A DNA stretch of 6,369 bases from Thermoplasmata archaeon (GCA_021797955.1 JAJZYV010000116.1:1-6369); one strand, 5' to 3'; numbered from the stretch's first letter, positions 1-5,469 are shown. Numbers and translations are program-made. The notes: generated by a model from the sequence alone, not told the origin.

Positions 1-2
1 TC

Positions 3-170
3 CTTGCACGTACCCTGGAAGGCAGGTACATGTCATCCACTTTCGTGCCATTCTCCATGATGGACGACCAGCTTTCGGTCCTATACAGTGCATCGGAGAA
101 GCATCCTGACGCGAAGTTCAGGTTGGTTGCTGCCAGATCGTATGACAGGAGCGTATGGGATTGGGTGTGA
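3..170 (+). CDS. C-terminal end of an unrecognised protein (5' part outside window)
   Basis: An open frame enters from the left edge and runs 55 codons to a TGA at 168-170. The translated tail contains segments such as EGRYMSSTFVPFSMMDDQ and ends in RSVWDWV. I do not recognise the family. The sequence is soluble in character, with no membrane segment or cysteine motif. Base composition is about 52% GC over the first 120 bases, clearly richer than the genes starting at 419, so this looks like resident or differently derived DNA. It lies on the same strand as all genes up to 3631 and no promoter is visible between it and the 55-residue gene at 245, so it may be the upstream member of the same transcript. 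Its start and total length cannot be judged. Because the frame has no internal ATG-based reason to be called, support rests on frame length and amino-acid make-up only. Confidence 0.5.
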   Translation, partial: LARTLEGRYMSSTFVPFSMMDDQLSVLYSASEKHPDAKFRLVAARSYDRSVWDWV

Positions 171-238
171 ACGTGTTTCAACCAGATGAGGAAAGGAAAT
201 GTGGAATTACGGAGATTGAGAAGATTTTGAAAGGGTGA
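155..238 (+). CDS. Possible 27-residue small protein, doubtful
   Basis: An ATG at 155 opens a frame of 27 codons ending in TGA at 236-238; it overlaps the last 16 bases of the upstream gene in another frame. The product begins MGLGVNVF and ends in an amphipathic stretch, ITEIEKILKG. The terminal TGA lies inside the GGTGA ribosome binding site of the next gene, an arrangement that recurs between the 55-residue gene and the ParB-like gene and that would suit translational coupling. Against it: the frame is very short, no family is recognised, and there is no obvious Shine-Dalgarno sequence before the ATG. It could equally be spacer DNA or a frameshifted tail of the upstream gene. Confidence 0.25.
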   Translation: MGLGVNVFQPDEERKCGITEIEKILKG

Positions 239-244
239 AAAAAT

Positions 245-412
245 ATGGAAAAGAAAGAGATAGAATTTGAGTTCGAGCGGGCAACAAAGAACACTTACAG
301 GTTCCAAGAGAAGAGTCCAGGGTCTCCTGTGATAGGAACACTGTACGTTCAGAAGTCTGTGTTTGGTTCAAAGGAGCCGAAGAAAGTGAAAGTTACGGTG
401 GAATGGGAGTGA
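245..412 (+). CDS. Small conserved-looking hypothetical protein, 55 residues
   Basis: ATG at 245 to TGA at 410-412 gives 55 residues beginning MEKKEIEFEFERATKNTY and ending KKVKVTVEWE. The start is well supported: GGTGA at 234-238 lies six bases upstream. The alternating charged/hydrophobic N-terminus, the central VIGTLYVQKS and the C-terminal KVKVTVEWE predict a compact all-beta protein. I recall similar short uncharacterised proteins with an 'IGTLY(V/I)QK...P.K(I/V)(K/T)VT(I/V)E' pattern in archaea and bacteria, but cannot name a family or function. Its stop codon lies within the ribosome binding site of the ParB-like gene six bases downstream, which implies coupled translation. Composition is more GC-rich than the genes from 419 onward. 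Too small for an enzyme; an adaptor or nucleic-acid-binding role is conceivable but not shown. Confidence 0.75.
   Translation: MEKKEIEFEFERATKNTYRFQEKSPGSPVIGTLYVQKSVFGSKEPKKVKVTVEWE
405..412 (+). promoter_or_regulatory. Shine-Dalgarno overlapping the stop of the 55-residue gene
   Basis: GGGAGTGA, a near match to the archaeal anti-16S consensus GGAGGTGA, ends six bases before the ATG at 419. It contains the TGA stop (410-412) of the preceding gene, so ribosomes finishing that gene are placed directly at the ParB-like start. It fixes 419 as the start and links two genes of different base composition in one translational unit. Confidence 0.7.
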
Positions 413-418
413 ACGAGG

Positions 419-1228
419 ATGGAAATAAAACATAGCGTGATACAAAATATTCCCCTTGGAGATTTAAAGGTGAGCTTAGACAATGTCAGGAAAGAAGATG
501 TCTCTCTAAATGTAAATGAATTAGCTACAAGCATTAAAGAAATTGGTTTGCAGCAACCAATCGTAGTTGTAAAGAATGACGGGAAATATGAAATTATTGT
601 GGGTCAAAGACGATTCTTAGCTTATAAAAAATTGAATTCGGTTGACCCAACCAATCCAGATTTCCAAAAAATTCCTGCATTAGTGCTTGATAGTATTGAT
701 GACACCAAAGCAAAGGTAATTTCATTCAGCGAGAATATTCATCGGTTGGACATATCTTACTCGGACAAGATGAACGTAACAATGGATTTAATCGAAAAAT
801 ACGGTAATGATATCCAAAAAGTTGCTAATATTTTGGGGGTTTCAAGACAGGCTGTAAGGAACTATCTCGGATATAAATCTGTGCCCGATGATGTCAAGAA
901 GTACGTGGAAACCCGCAAAATGAGTGCTTCCCAGGCGATTAGAATTACGCGAGCTTTTGAAGATAATGATAAGATTATATCTATAGCTTCTGAGATGATA
1001 AAATTAGACAGAGGAGACGAAAAAAGGAGGTTTTTTGTCCTAGCAAGAAACCATCCCGAAGATCCTCCGCAGAAACTAGTAAGCTACGTTAAAGAAACCA
1101 GACCGCTCGAACTCTATGTTAGCAACAATACGTGGGAGGTGTTAAAAAAGGAGGCAGACAAATCGCAACTTGATATTGAAGATATGGCAACAATAGCCAT
1201 AGAAGAGTGGACTGGGAGAAAGATATGA
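419..1228 (+). CDS. ParB-like DNA-binding protein (ParB N-domain, helix-turn-helix, ribbon-helix-helix-like tail)
   Basis: 269 residues. The N-terminal ParB/sulfiredoxin-type domain spans about residues 8-110: an opening IPLGDLKVSLDNVRK strand-loop, IKEIGLQQPIVVV, the box GQRRFLAYKKL (62-72, equivalent to GERRxRA) and SENIHRLDIS (104-113, equivalent to ENxxRxDLs). A helix-turn-helix follows at about 130-150 (IQKVANILGVSRQAVRNYL). The last 40 residues start with a strand (PLELYVS) and two helices, a ribbon-helix-helix-like pattern that may dimerise or bind DNA. In ParB proteins the GERR box binds and hydrolyses CTP; other members of the superfamily are nucleases or regulators such as IbrB. No parA partner is present, so chromosome or plasmid partition is less likely than a role tied to the nuclease and PP-loop genes downstream. 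The stop overlaps the next start (ATGA). Confidence 0.88.
   Translation: MEIKHSVIQNIPLGDLKVSLDNVRKEDVSLNVNELATSIKEIGLQQPIVVVKNDGKYEIIVGQRRFLAYKKLNSVDPTNPDFQKIPALVLDSIDDTKAKVISFSENIHRLDISYSDKMNVTMDLIEKYGNDIQKVANILGVSRQAVRNYLGYKSVPDDVKKYVETRKMSASQAIRITRAFEDNDKIISIASEMIKLDRGDEKRRFFVLARNHPEDPPQKLVSYVKETRPLELYVSNNTWEVLKKEADKSQLDIEDMATIAIEEWTGRKI
1214..1218 (+). promoter_or_regulatory. Shine-Dalgarno deciding the ATG at 1225
   Basis: GGGAG inside the end of the ParB-like gene, six bases before ATG 1225. With the four-base ATGA stop/start overlap it favours 1225 over the in-frame GTG at 1207. Confidence 0.55.
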
Positions 1229-1791
1229 CTTCGCCCACGAGCGAAAATAAGGACTGGGCACTAGCATTTGCAAATACAAGGACAACAAAACGAGCAGTTG
1301 ATTTGATTACGTTATCAACCGCAATGGAAAGACTCCAAAAGATGTTAGGGGGAACAGAAGCATTAGCCGAAAAATTAGGGATACACCGTGAAATGGTGAG
1401 AGAGTTTCTGCGGGTTAAGAAATTACCTGATATAATCAAGAAAATGGTTTCTAACAGGGAAATAGATAGCATCGATATTGTTAGAAGCATTCTTAAACTA
1501 AAAGATAAGGATCAGCAGATCGAGTTAGCAAAAAATTGCAAGGATTTGAATTCAGCCGAAGTGAGGGATATAGTGAAACTCGTAACAGTAGGTGGGATTC
1601 CATTAAATGATGCAATTTCAAGAATCAAATCTGGAAGGAAGGGCACAACTCATTTATTTTTCATCTCCTTAGATGATTTGCAGTTTATAAGGCTCAAAGA
1701 GTTGGCAAGGAAAGCTGGGCTTAAAGAAACTGAATACCTAGAAAATATGGTTAGAGTTTTAATCAACACAAAAGCAGAGGATGTGAAATAA
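1225..1791 (+). CDS. Helix-turn-helix protein paralogous to the C-terminal part of the ParB-like protein
   Basis: I place the start at ATG 1225, giving 188 residues: ATGA overlaps the upstream TGA and GGGAG (1214-1218) lies six bases before it. An upstream GTG at 1207 in the same frame would add six residues but has no better signal. Residues about 43-63 form a helix-turn-helix (TEALAEKLGIHREMVREFL) followed by KKLPDIIKKMV, matching the order seen in the ParB-like neighbour (HTH, then KSVPDDVKKYV). After a helical middle, the tail (about 143-182, THLFFISLDD then two helices) again looks ribbon-helix-helix-like. What is missing is the whole ParB N-domain: there is no GxRR box. The two proteins therefore look like paralogues or partners, perhaps a hetero-oligomer in which only one has the ParB catalytic or CTP-binding part. 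The stop TAA abuts the next start codon. Confidence 0.8.
   Translation: MTSPTSENKDWALAFANTRTTKRAVDLITLSTAMERLQKMLGGTEALAEKLGIHREMVREFLRVKKLPDIIKKMVSNREIDSIDIVRSILKLKDKDQQIELAKNCKDLNSAEVRDIVKLVTVGGIPLNDAISRIKSGRKGTTHLFFISLDDLQFIRLKELARKAGLKETEYLENMVRVLINTKAEDVK
1779..1786 (+). promoter_or_regulatory. Shine-Dalgarno supporting the TTG start at 1792
   Basis: GGATGTGA resembles GGAGGTGA and ends five bases before the TTG at 1792. No in-frame ATG occurs in the downstream gene until about codon 280, so an alternative initiator is required and this site makes TTG 1792 the most credible one. Confidence 0.5.
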
Positions 1792-2814
1792 TTGGATTTT
1801 CCAGATGACATTAAGATAGAAGAATTACGACAAATTGGAAAGTACTTGAAAACCTTGAGTTTAAGTAATCATTCTGCTCACAGTACAGGGGTATCTACAA
1901 ACAAACAAAAAAATGGTTGGATTAAGAATGACGAACCTATATTATTCGAGTATATTATAGGAAAAGTGGTTAGTAAAATTCTTGATCTTCCTTTCTATTC
2001 AACAAACTCTTTTAAAAGGACCAGACACTTCGTCAAATGGAATGGATCAACAGATAAACGTCGCTTCTGTAAGGCAGCAAGAGGACCGGATATTATTACA
2101 AAAGCTCACGGGTATAATGCTATCATAGATGTGACACTGAACACTAGACCAGAATCTCAAATCAGCAGAGAGTTAGGTAGTTTTTTGAAACATCTGAAAA
2201 CGGCAAATCGTAATAGTAATGGAGACAAGGTTGTCGGTATTTTTGTTGTTCCTCGGATCACCGAGAGAGTGTGGGAACTATATAAAAGTAGTAGTGACGC
2301 CATTATTGTACTTATAAACGTAGTAAATCTTGCTAAAATTTACTCGATTTCTCAGGTTGGAATCCCGGTTCAACATGCTTATTTGCTTAATTTTATTAGT
2401 AAGTTATCACGAACATTGAAAAATAGTCGTGATAGGGATGATTACCTAATCTCACTGAACGATATTACGAAATCTTTTGTGCGAGATTTCTTGAGGTCAG
2501 AATACCATTTTTTTCTGTCTAAAAAGGTCTATTCAATATTTCTCAATAGGGACAAAATAACGTTAAGTCAAGCAGAAATAGTCGATGATCTCAAAACGGA
2601 CCCACATATTAAAGAACTAAACAAATTAATGGGGCTAAAGACCAAAAAAGAAAAGGATATTAGGGCTAAGCTAACAAATGACTTGAACTTGGCATTGAAC
2701 GAATATAAACTAGTCATCTTAGCTGAATCACCACTTTACGGAGATCCTATTTATTTAAAGCCGGATTGCGAGGATTCTAAATATTTAGCTAGGGTAATTG
2801 ATTCTATATGTTGA
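1792..2814 (+). CDS. Putative PD-(D/E)xK endonuclease resembling AlwI/BspD6I-type restriction enzymes
   Basis: 340 residues from a TTG start directly after the TAA of the previous gene. The key region is residues 97-134: RGPDII (D100), then IIDVTLNTR (D113, T115, R119), then E121, E127 and H134. Established knowledge, recalled: AlwI/BspD6I-family type IIS nucleases carry a PD...(D/E)VT active site with D and E thirteen residues apart and a histidine about twenty further on; here the spacings are 13 and 21, with D113 in place of the usual E. E53 in an N-terminal helix (LFEYIIGKVV) could be the extra acidic residue. Downstream, VVGIFVVPRI and AIIVLINVVNL give the hydrophobic strands expected of the fold; the C-terminal half is helical and unassigned. 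The protein is shorter than a complete type IIS enzyme (commonly over 500 residues), so recognition may come from the two DNA-binding partners encoded upstream. No methyltransferase is adjacent. Confidence 0.68.
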   Translation: MDFPDDIKIEELRQIGKYLKTLSLSNHSAHSTGVSTNKQKNGWIKNDEPILFEYIIGKVVSKILDLPFYSTNSFKRTRHFVKWNGSTDKRRFCKAARGPDIITKAHGYNAIIDVTLNTRPESQISRELGSFLKHLKTANRNSNGDKVVGIFVVPRITERVWELYKSSSDAIIVLINVVNLAKIYSISQVGIPVQHAYLLNFISKLSRTLKNSRDRDDYLISLNDITKSFVRDFLRSEYHFFLSKKVYSIFLNRDKITLSQAEIVDDLKTDPHIKELNKLMGLKTKKEKDIRAKLTNDLNLALNEYKLVILAESPLYGDPIYLKPDCEDSKYLARVIDSIC

Positions 2815-2839
2815 GTTCAATGAGCCTCATGGAAATGTA

Positions 2840-2857
2840 AACAGGAGAAACAGGAGA
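2840..2857 (+). repeat. Perfect tandem 9-base repeat abutting a TATA box (candidate operator)
   Basis: AACAGGAGA occurs twice head-to-tail with no spacer (2840-2848, 2849-2857) and ends exactly where the TATA element of the PP-loop gene begins. This occupies the BRE/activator position of an archaeal promoter, so a bound protein would directly affect TBP/TFB loading. The helix-turn-helix and ribbon-helix-helix-like proteins of the same locus are obvious candidates to bind it; that is inference. Confidence 0.55.
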
Positions 2858-2866
2858 TTAAATATA
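2858..2866 (+). promoter_or_regulatory. Archaeal TATA box for the PP-loop gene, leaderless transcript
   Basis: TTAAATATA centred at 2862 lies 26 bases before the A of ATG 2888, the spacing expected when transcription starts at or next to the start codon. No Shine-Dalgarno motif is present before 2888, which agrees with a leaderless mRNA. It gives this gene a promoter separate from the upstream three-gene operon, 73 bases after the nuclease stop. Confidence 0.65.
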
Positions 2867-2887
2867 AGAATCGCATAAGTAATTGAG

Positions 2888-3631
2888 ATGGATATGAAAT
2901 CAGATAACCACATTTATGTGTTAAGTTTTGGTGGCGGGGTGAATACAACTGCGTTGATGATTCATTTAATTAAGAATAACTTAGCCATAGATGAGGCTGT
3001 ATTCGCAGACGTTGGTGGCGAACTGCCTGAAACCTATTCTTATCTTAAAATAGCAAAAAAATATTTGGCAGACCACCGAGTTCGATTGCGAGTAATAAAG
3101 GTCAGTGTTGGAGGAACAGGTCTCTATGAATGCGCATATAGAAGAAAAGTTGTACCTTCACAAATATGGAGGTGGTGTACAAGAGACTTCAAAGTCAAGC
3201 CAATATACCGATATTATAGGTCGCTAGGCAAACATGTGAATCAGTATCTTGGAATAGACTATGGTGAAATCCATAGAATGAAGGATAGTCAAGTGGATTA
3301 TGTGACTAACCTGTACCCTCTTATTGATGCCAAGATAGATAGAGATGGGTGCATAGATCTTATCAAATCTGAGGGGCTACCTGTTCCACCTAAAAGCGGA
3401 TGTTATTTCTGTCCGTTCAATAATCATGATAGATGGAAATCACTACTTGAATCGCACCCAGATCTGTATCAAAAGTCAATAGAATTGGAGGAAAATTCAA
3501 AACATTTTCCAAGGCAAAAACTCAACTCCATAAAACTAAGAGAACTTCGACCAATGCTGGAAAGCTCATTTCAGGAGTTACCTAATGAACATAACGAGCT
3601 TAATATGTGTGGCGGGCACTGTATGCTTTAA
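2888..3631 (+). CDS. PP-loop ATPase of the PAPS reductase / DndC-like family
   Basis: 247 residues. Family motifs occur in order: the PP-loop SFGGGVNTTAL (13-23) that holds ATP; FADVGGELPETYSYL (39-53); WRWCTRDFKVKP (95-106) with C97; YLGIDYGEIHR (120-130); YPLIDAKI (143-150); SGCYFCPF (170-177) with C172 and C175; and a final CGGHC (C241, C245). This family activates a substrate by adenylation; members include PAPS reductase, DndC (sulfur insertion into the DNA backbone), IbrA and many phage proteins. C97, C172, C175 and C241/C245 could hold an iron-sulfur cluster or act in sulfur transfer. The separate CxxC-P and C-terminal CxxxC fit the phage/IbrA-DndC side better than assimilatory PAPS reductase, which is also unlikely next to a ParB-like protein and a nuclease. 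The ATG at 2888 is set by the TATA spacing; a second ATG at 2894 is possible. Confidence 0.88.
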   Translation: MDMKSDNHIYVLSFGGGVNTTALMIHLIKNNLAIDEAVFADVGGELPETYSYLKIAKKYLADHRVRLRVIKVSVGGTGLYECAYRRKVVPSQIWRWCTRDFKVKPIYRYYRSLGKHVNQYLGIDYGEIHRMKDSQVDYVTNLYPLIDAKIDRDGCIDLIKSEGLPVPPKSGCYFCPFNNHDRWKSLLESHPDLYQKSIELEENSKHFPRQKLNSIKLRELRPMLESSFQELPNEHNELNMCGGHCML

Positions 3632-3645
3632 TGCTTAACTCCACC

Positions 3646-3651
3646 TTTTTT
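3646..3651 (+). terminator. T-run after the PP-loop gene, probable archaeal terminator
   Basis: TTTTTT begins 14 bases after the TAA at 3629-3631, without a hairpin, which is the usual form of an archaeal terminator. The remaining bases to 3737 are AT-rich and contain no convincing gene; GTTGTGA occurs twice (3684-3690, 3709-3715) with no clear meaning. Confidence 0.5.
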
Positions 3652-3737
3652 ACGAGATAGACATACTTCTTCGTTTTAATTGTGTTGTGAAAATTGGCTT
3701 GTATAGCGGTTGTGATATTGATTTCTTTTAAAGGAGT

Positions 3738-3749
3738 AGTTATACATCT
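3738..3749 (+). repeat. Left terminal inverted repeat of the insertion sequence
   Basis: AGTTATACATCT; matches the reverse complement of 5187-5198 except at one base. It sits 20 bases before the transposase ATG at 3770, with a TATATATA stretch between that may once have served as its promoter. Confidence 0.6.
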
Positions 3750-3769
3750 ATTCCGTATATATACAGTAT

Positions 3770-5146
3770 ATGAATAATATTCCTAAGTGGGTCAAGAAAT
3801 TCAAGACTGAGGGCATGGAGATCAGAAACTTTGGAAACCATTACTATGCCTATGTGATTAGTTCCACTTATGGTAGGGTAACAAAGAGAGATCAAAAAAG
3901 AAGACTGGGGATTATCTTGGCGTTGTCACCCCGGCTGGAATCGTGAAAAAAAGCGAGATAACCGGCATAAGGGGAGATTATGACTACGGAAACATTGCAC
4001 CGCTTTAGGGCATGGCTGAGAAGACCATACTGCCTATATTGAAGGAGGTATATCCCTATCTTTACGAGAGAATAATCAGTTATGTTATCCTGAGGAACAT
4101 ACAGCCGCTACCCATAAAATCCATGCGTTACCTGTACGAGAAAACATACTTTTCCCGCATATCGGATGAATCCATGTCTCCGGGTTCCATATCAGGGATG
4201 CTTTCATCCCTTCCGGAAGACCAGAGCATCTGTGTAATAAGAAGACTGACGGAGAAGGGTGAGTACGTGCTCATGGATTCAACGGCAATATTCTCCAGGT
4301 CTAAGAACCTGTGCTTCCTGTAACTTGGGCACAGTTACCATGGCATGCACCTGCCGCAGATCAACGTCATGATGCTCTTCTCCTCCACCAGGATAATGCC
4401 CACGTTCGTCCGCATCCTTCCTGGATCAATAGAGGATGTTACGGCCATGGCCAATGCCATAGACATGGTCGGCGTGGAGAGATGCGTCATTGTTGCAGAC
4501 AAGGGCTTCTTCTCCGCAGATAATGTGAAGAAGCTGAAGAAAAGGTATCTCAGCTATATCATACTGCTGAGGAGGAACTCCTCGCTGATACCGGAGAGTG
4601 GAGACTTCCTGGGCGTGTTCAAGTATGACGGCAGGCCCGTGAAATACTGGCAACGCACAGATGATGTATACATCTTCGAAGACCCTGTGCTGAGGAGTGA
4701 GGAAGAGAAGGATTACCATACGGGTTCACGACGATGCAAGAAGCAAAGCTTCTTTCGCCGAAAGATCTGGAGATTCCGGGAAACTGTATCGGCTTTCTGA
4801 TCTGCATGAGGAACCGGAGAGGATATACGGGCTGCACAAGCAGCGTGAATATGTGGGATACGCATTCAATGTTTACAAGAACGATCTTGAGGTTGACAGG
4901 TCATATCTGAGGGGATGACCACATGCTCTTCACCTACATGTTCCTGAACCTCCTAGCGCTGTACCTGCACTTCTAGATACTGAACTTGATAGGGGGAAAT
5001 ATAGCGTGAGGGATGTTCTCCTGATACTTTCGAAAATCAAGATTTATAGTTTCAAGAAGAAGGAAATGACGAGCGGGGTACCCAAAAAGGCTAGGGAACT
5101 CGTTCAAAAAGTTGCGATTGACTCGGATCTGTTACGTGAAAAGTGA
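3770..5146 (+). pseudogene. Transposase of the IS4/IS1634-like element, multiply broken
   Basis: Read across lesions, one DDE transposase of about 455 residues appears. The N-terminus has NHYYAYVISS and KTGDYLGVVTPAGIVKKSE, typical of IS1634-type enzymes. The first catalytic Asp is in YVLMDSTAIFSRS (near 4265-4303), the second in CVIVADKGFFSADNVKKL (near 4486-4540), and the YxxRxxxE-like region is GLHKQREYVGYAFNVYKNDLE (near 4829-4892). Lesions: a one-base loss at the A-run 3894-3899; TAG at 4006-4008; TAA at 4321-4323; a frameshift near 4713-4735; an extra base in the G-run at 4911-4914; TAG at 4974-4976; a further frameshift near 4991-5000; the frame then closes at TGA 5144-5146. Neighbouring pieces stay alignable as one protein, so decay is by point changes, not rearrangement. 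The longest open pieces are 4012-4323 and 4345-4713; neither would make active enzyme. Confidence 0.85.
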
Positions 5147-5186
5147 TGAGTTAAGGATTAAAAGCTGGTCGAAAGCAAATAGGGCC

Positions 5187-5198
5187 AGAAGTATAACT
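5187..5198 (-). repeat. Right terminal inverted repeat of the insertion sequence
   Basis: AGAAGTATAACT on the plus strand, reverse complement AGTTATACTTCT, one mismatch to 3738-3749. It lies 41 bases after the transposase end and 23 bases before the stop codon of the minus-strand zinc-ribbon gene. Confidence 0.6.
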
Positions 5199-5220
5199 CA
5201 AGTATTTACATAAAATGAAT

Positions 5221-5418
5221 CTAGAACTCATATTCCTCAAATTCGCGACCACACTTGTTACAGAATCCTTTCCTATCCTTGTATTTTCCGGCATACTCAT
5301 TTATTTCTTTCACAATGTAGCCATTTCTATAAATTACAGTCTGCTTTATTCCACCTGTAATTTCTTCCCTAAACTCATGGCTCCCACAATCCGGGCAAGT
5401 ATCAATATTTGTTCCCAT
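5221..5418 (-). CDS. Small zinc-ribbon protein, 65 residues
   Basis: The minus-strand frame from ATG (5418-5416) to TAG (5223-5221) encodes 65 residues. Two CxxC knuckles, TCPDCG (C8, C11) and FCNKCG (C53, C56), are separated by 41 residues that alternate in strand-like fashion (KQTVIYRNGYIVKEI), the layout of a zinc ribbon. Such small archaeal zinc ribbons usually bind nucleic acid or partner proteins, but no specific role can be given. A TATA box lies about 30 bases upstream and no Shine-Dalgarno is seen, so a leaderless transcript is likely. The gene is intact although both sides are decayed mobile DNA: its 3' end is 22 bases from the insertion-sequence end and its promoter backs onto a transposase fragment. 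Hand-counted GC near its end is about 40%. It runs opposite to the cassette upstream. Confidence 0.75.
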   Translation of the reverse strand: MGTNIDTCPDCGSHEFREEITGGIKQTVIYRNGYIVKEINEYAGKYKDRKGFCNKCGREFEEYEF

Positions 5419-5443
5419 GATAACCAGACGATTAATTGATATC

Positions 5444-5451
5444 TATATATA
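5444..5451 (-). promoter_or_regulatory. TATA box for the zinc-ribbon gene, leaderless
   Basis: TATATATA, within CCTATATATAG on the minus strand, is centred about 30 bases before the ATG at 5418. That puts the transcription start within a few bases of the start codon. The absence of a ribosome binding site agrees. Confidence 0.6.
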
Positions 5452-5469
5452 GGGATTTGGGAGTCATTT

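Larger units (their letters stand above)
3738..5198 (+). mobile_element. Degenerate insertion sequence, IS4/IS1634-like, about 1.46 kb
   Basis: The element is bounded by imperfect terminal inverted repeats: AGTTATACATCT at 3738-3749 and AGAAGTATAACT at 5187-5198, which pair at 11 of 12 positions. Inside is one plus-strand transposase gene, now broken. Length and one-gene layout are usual for this group. By hand count internal blocks (4261-4320, 4381-4440) are about 50% GC, unlike the AT-rich cassette to its left. No clear target-site duplication is seen: the bases before 3738 (AGGAGT) and after 5198 (CAAGTA) differ. Loss of the duplication and the many lesions point to an old insertion that no longer moves by itself. 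Confidence 0.72.

Noticed and set aside
419..1228. Partition system (parABS)
   Set aside because: No ParA-type ATPase is next to the gene and no convincing palindromic parS-like site was found; the neighbours point to another role.
1119..1490. A 123-codon minus-strand open frame across the junction of the two DNA-binding genes
   Set aside because: It lies opposite two well-supported plus-strand genes with domain motifs; its translation is low-complexity Leu/Ser-rich and shows no motif, so it is a shadow frame.
2924..2957. Asn19 in the PP-loop (GGGVNT instead of GGxDS) as a catalytic defect
   Set aside because: I recall VNS/VNT at this place in many phage-type members of the family, and every other motif is intact, so it is not evidence of inactivation.
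4311..4523. Open frames on both strands overlapping the transposase, including a His/Arg-rich one at 4311-4523 and minus-strand ones at 4426-4719 and 4619-4837
   Set aside because: The plus-strand transposase reading carries DDE motifs through this stretch; the others are composition artefacts of the same DNA.
3770..5146. In-frame TAG codons as recoded sense codons (for example pyrrolysine) or programmed frameshifting in the transposase
   Set aside because: TAG is mixed with TAA and with four separate frameshifts, and similar lesions occur in the second transposase fragment; simple decay explains all of them.
3728..5208. Target-site duplication flanking the insertion sequence
   Set aside because: Bases directly outside the inverted repeats (AGGAGT on the left, CAAGTA on the right) do not match.
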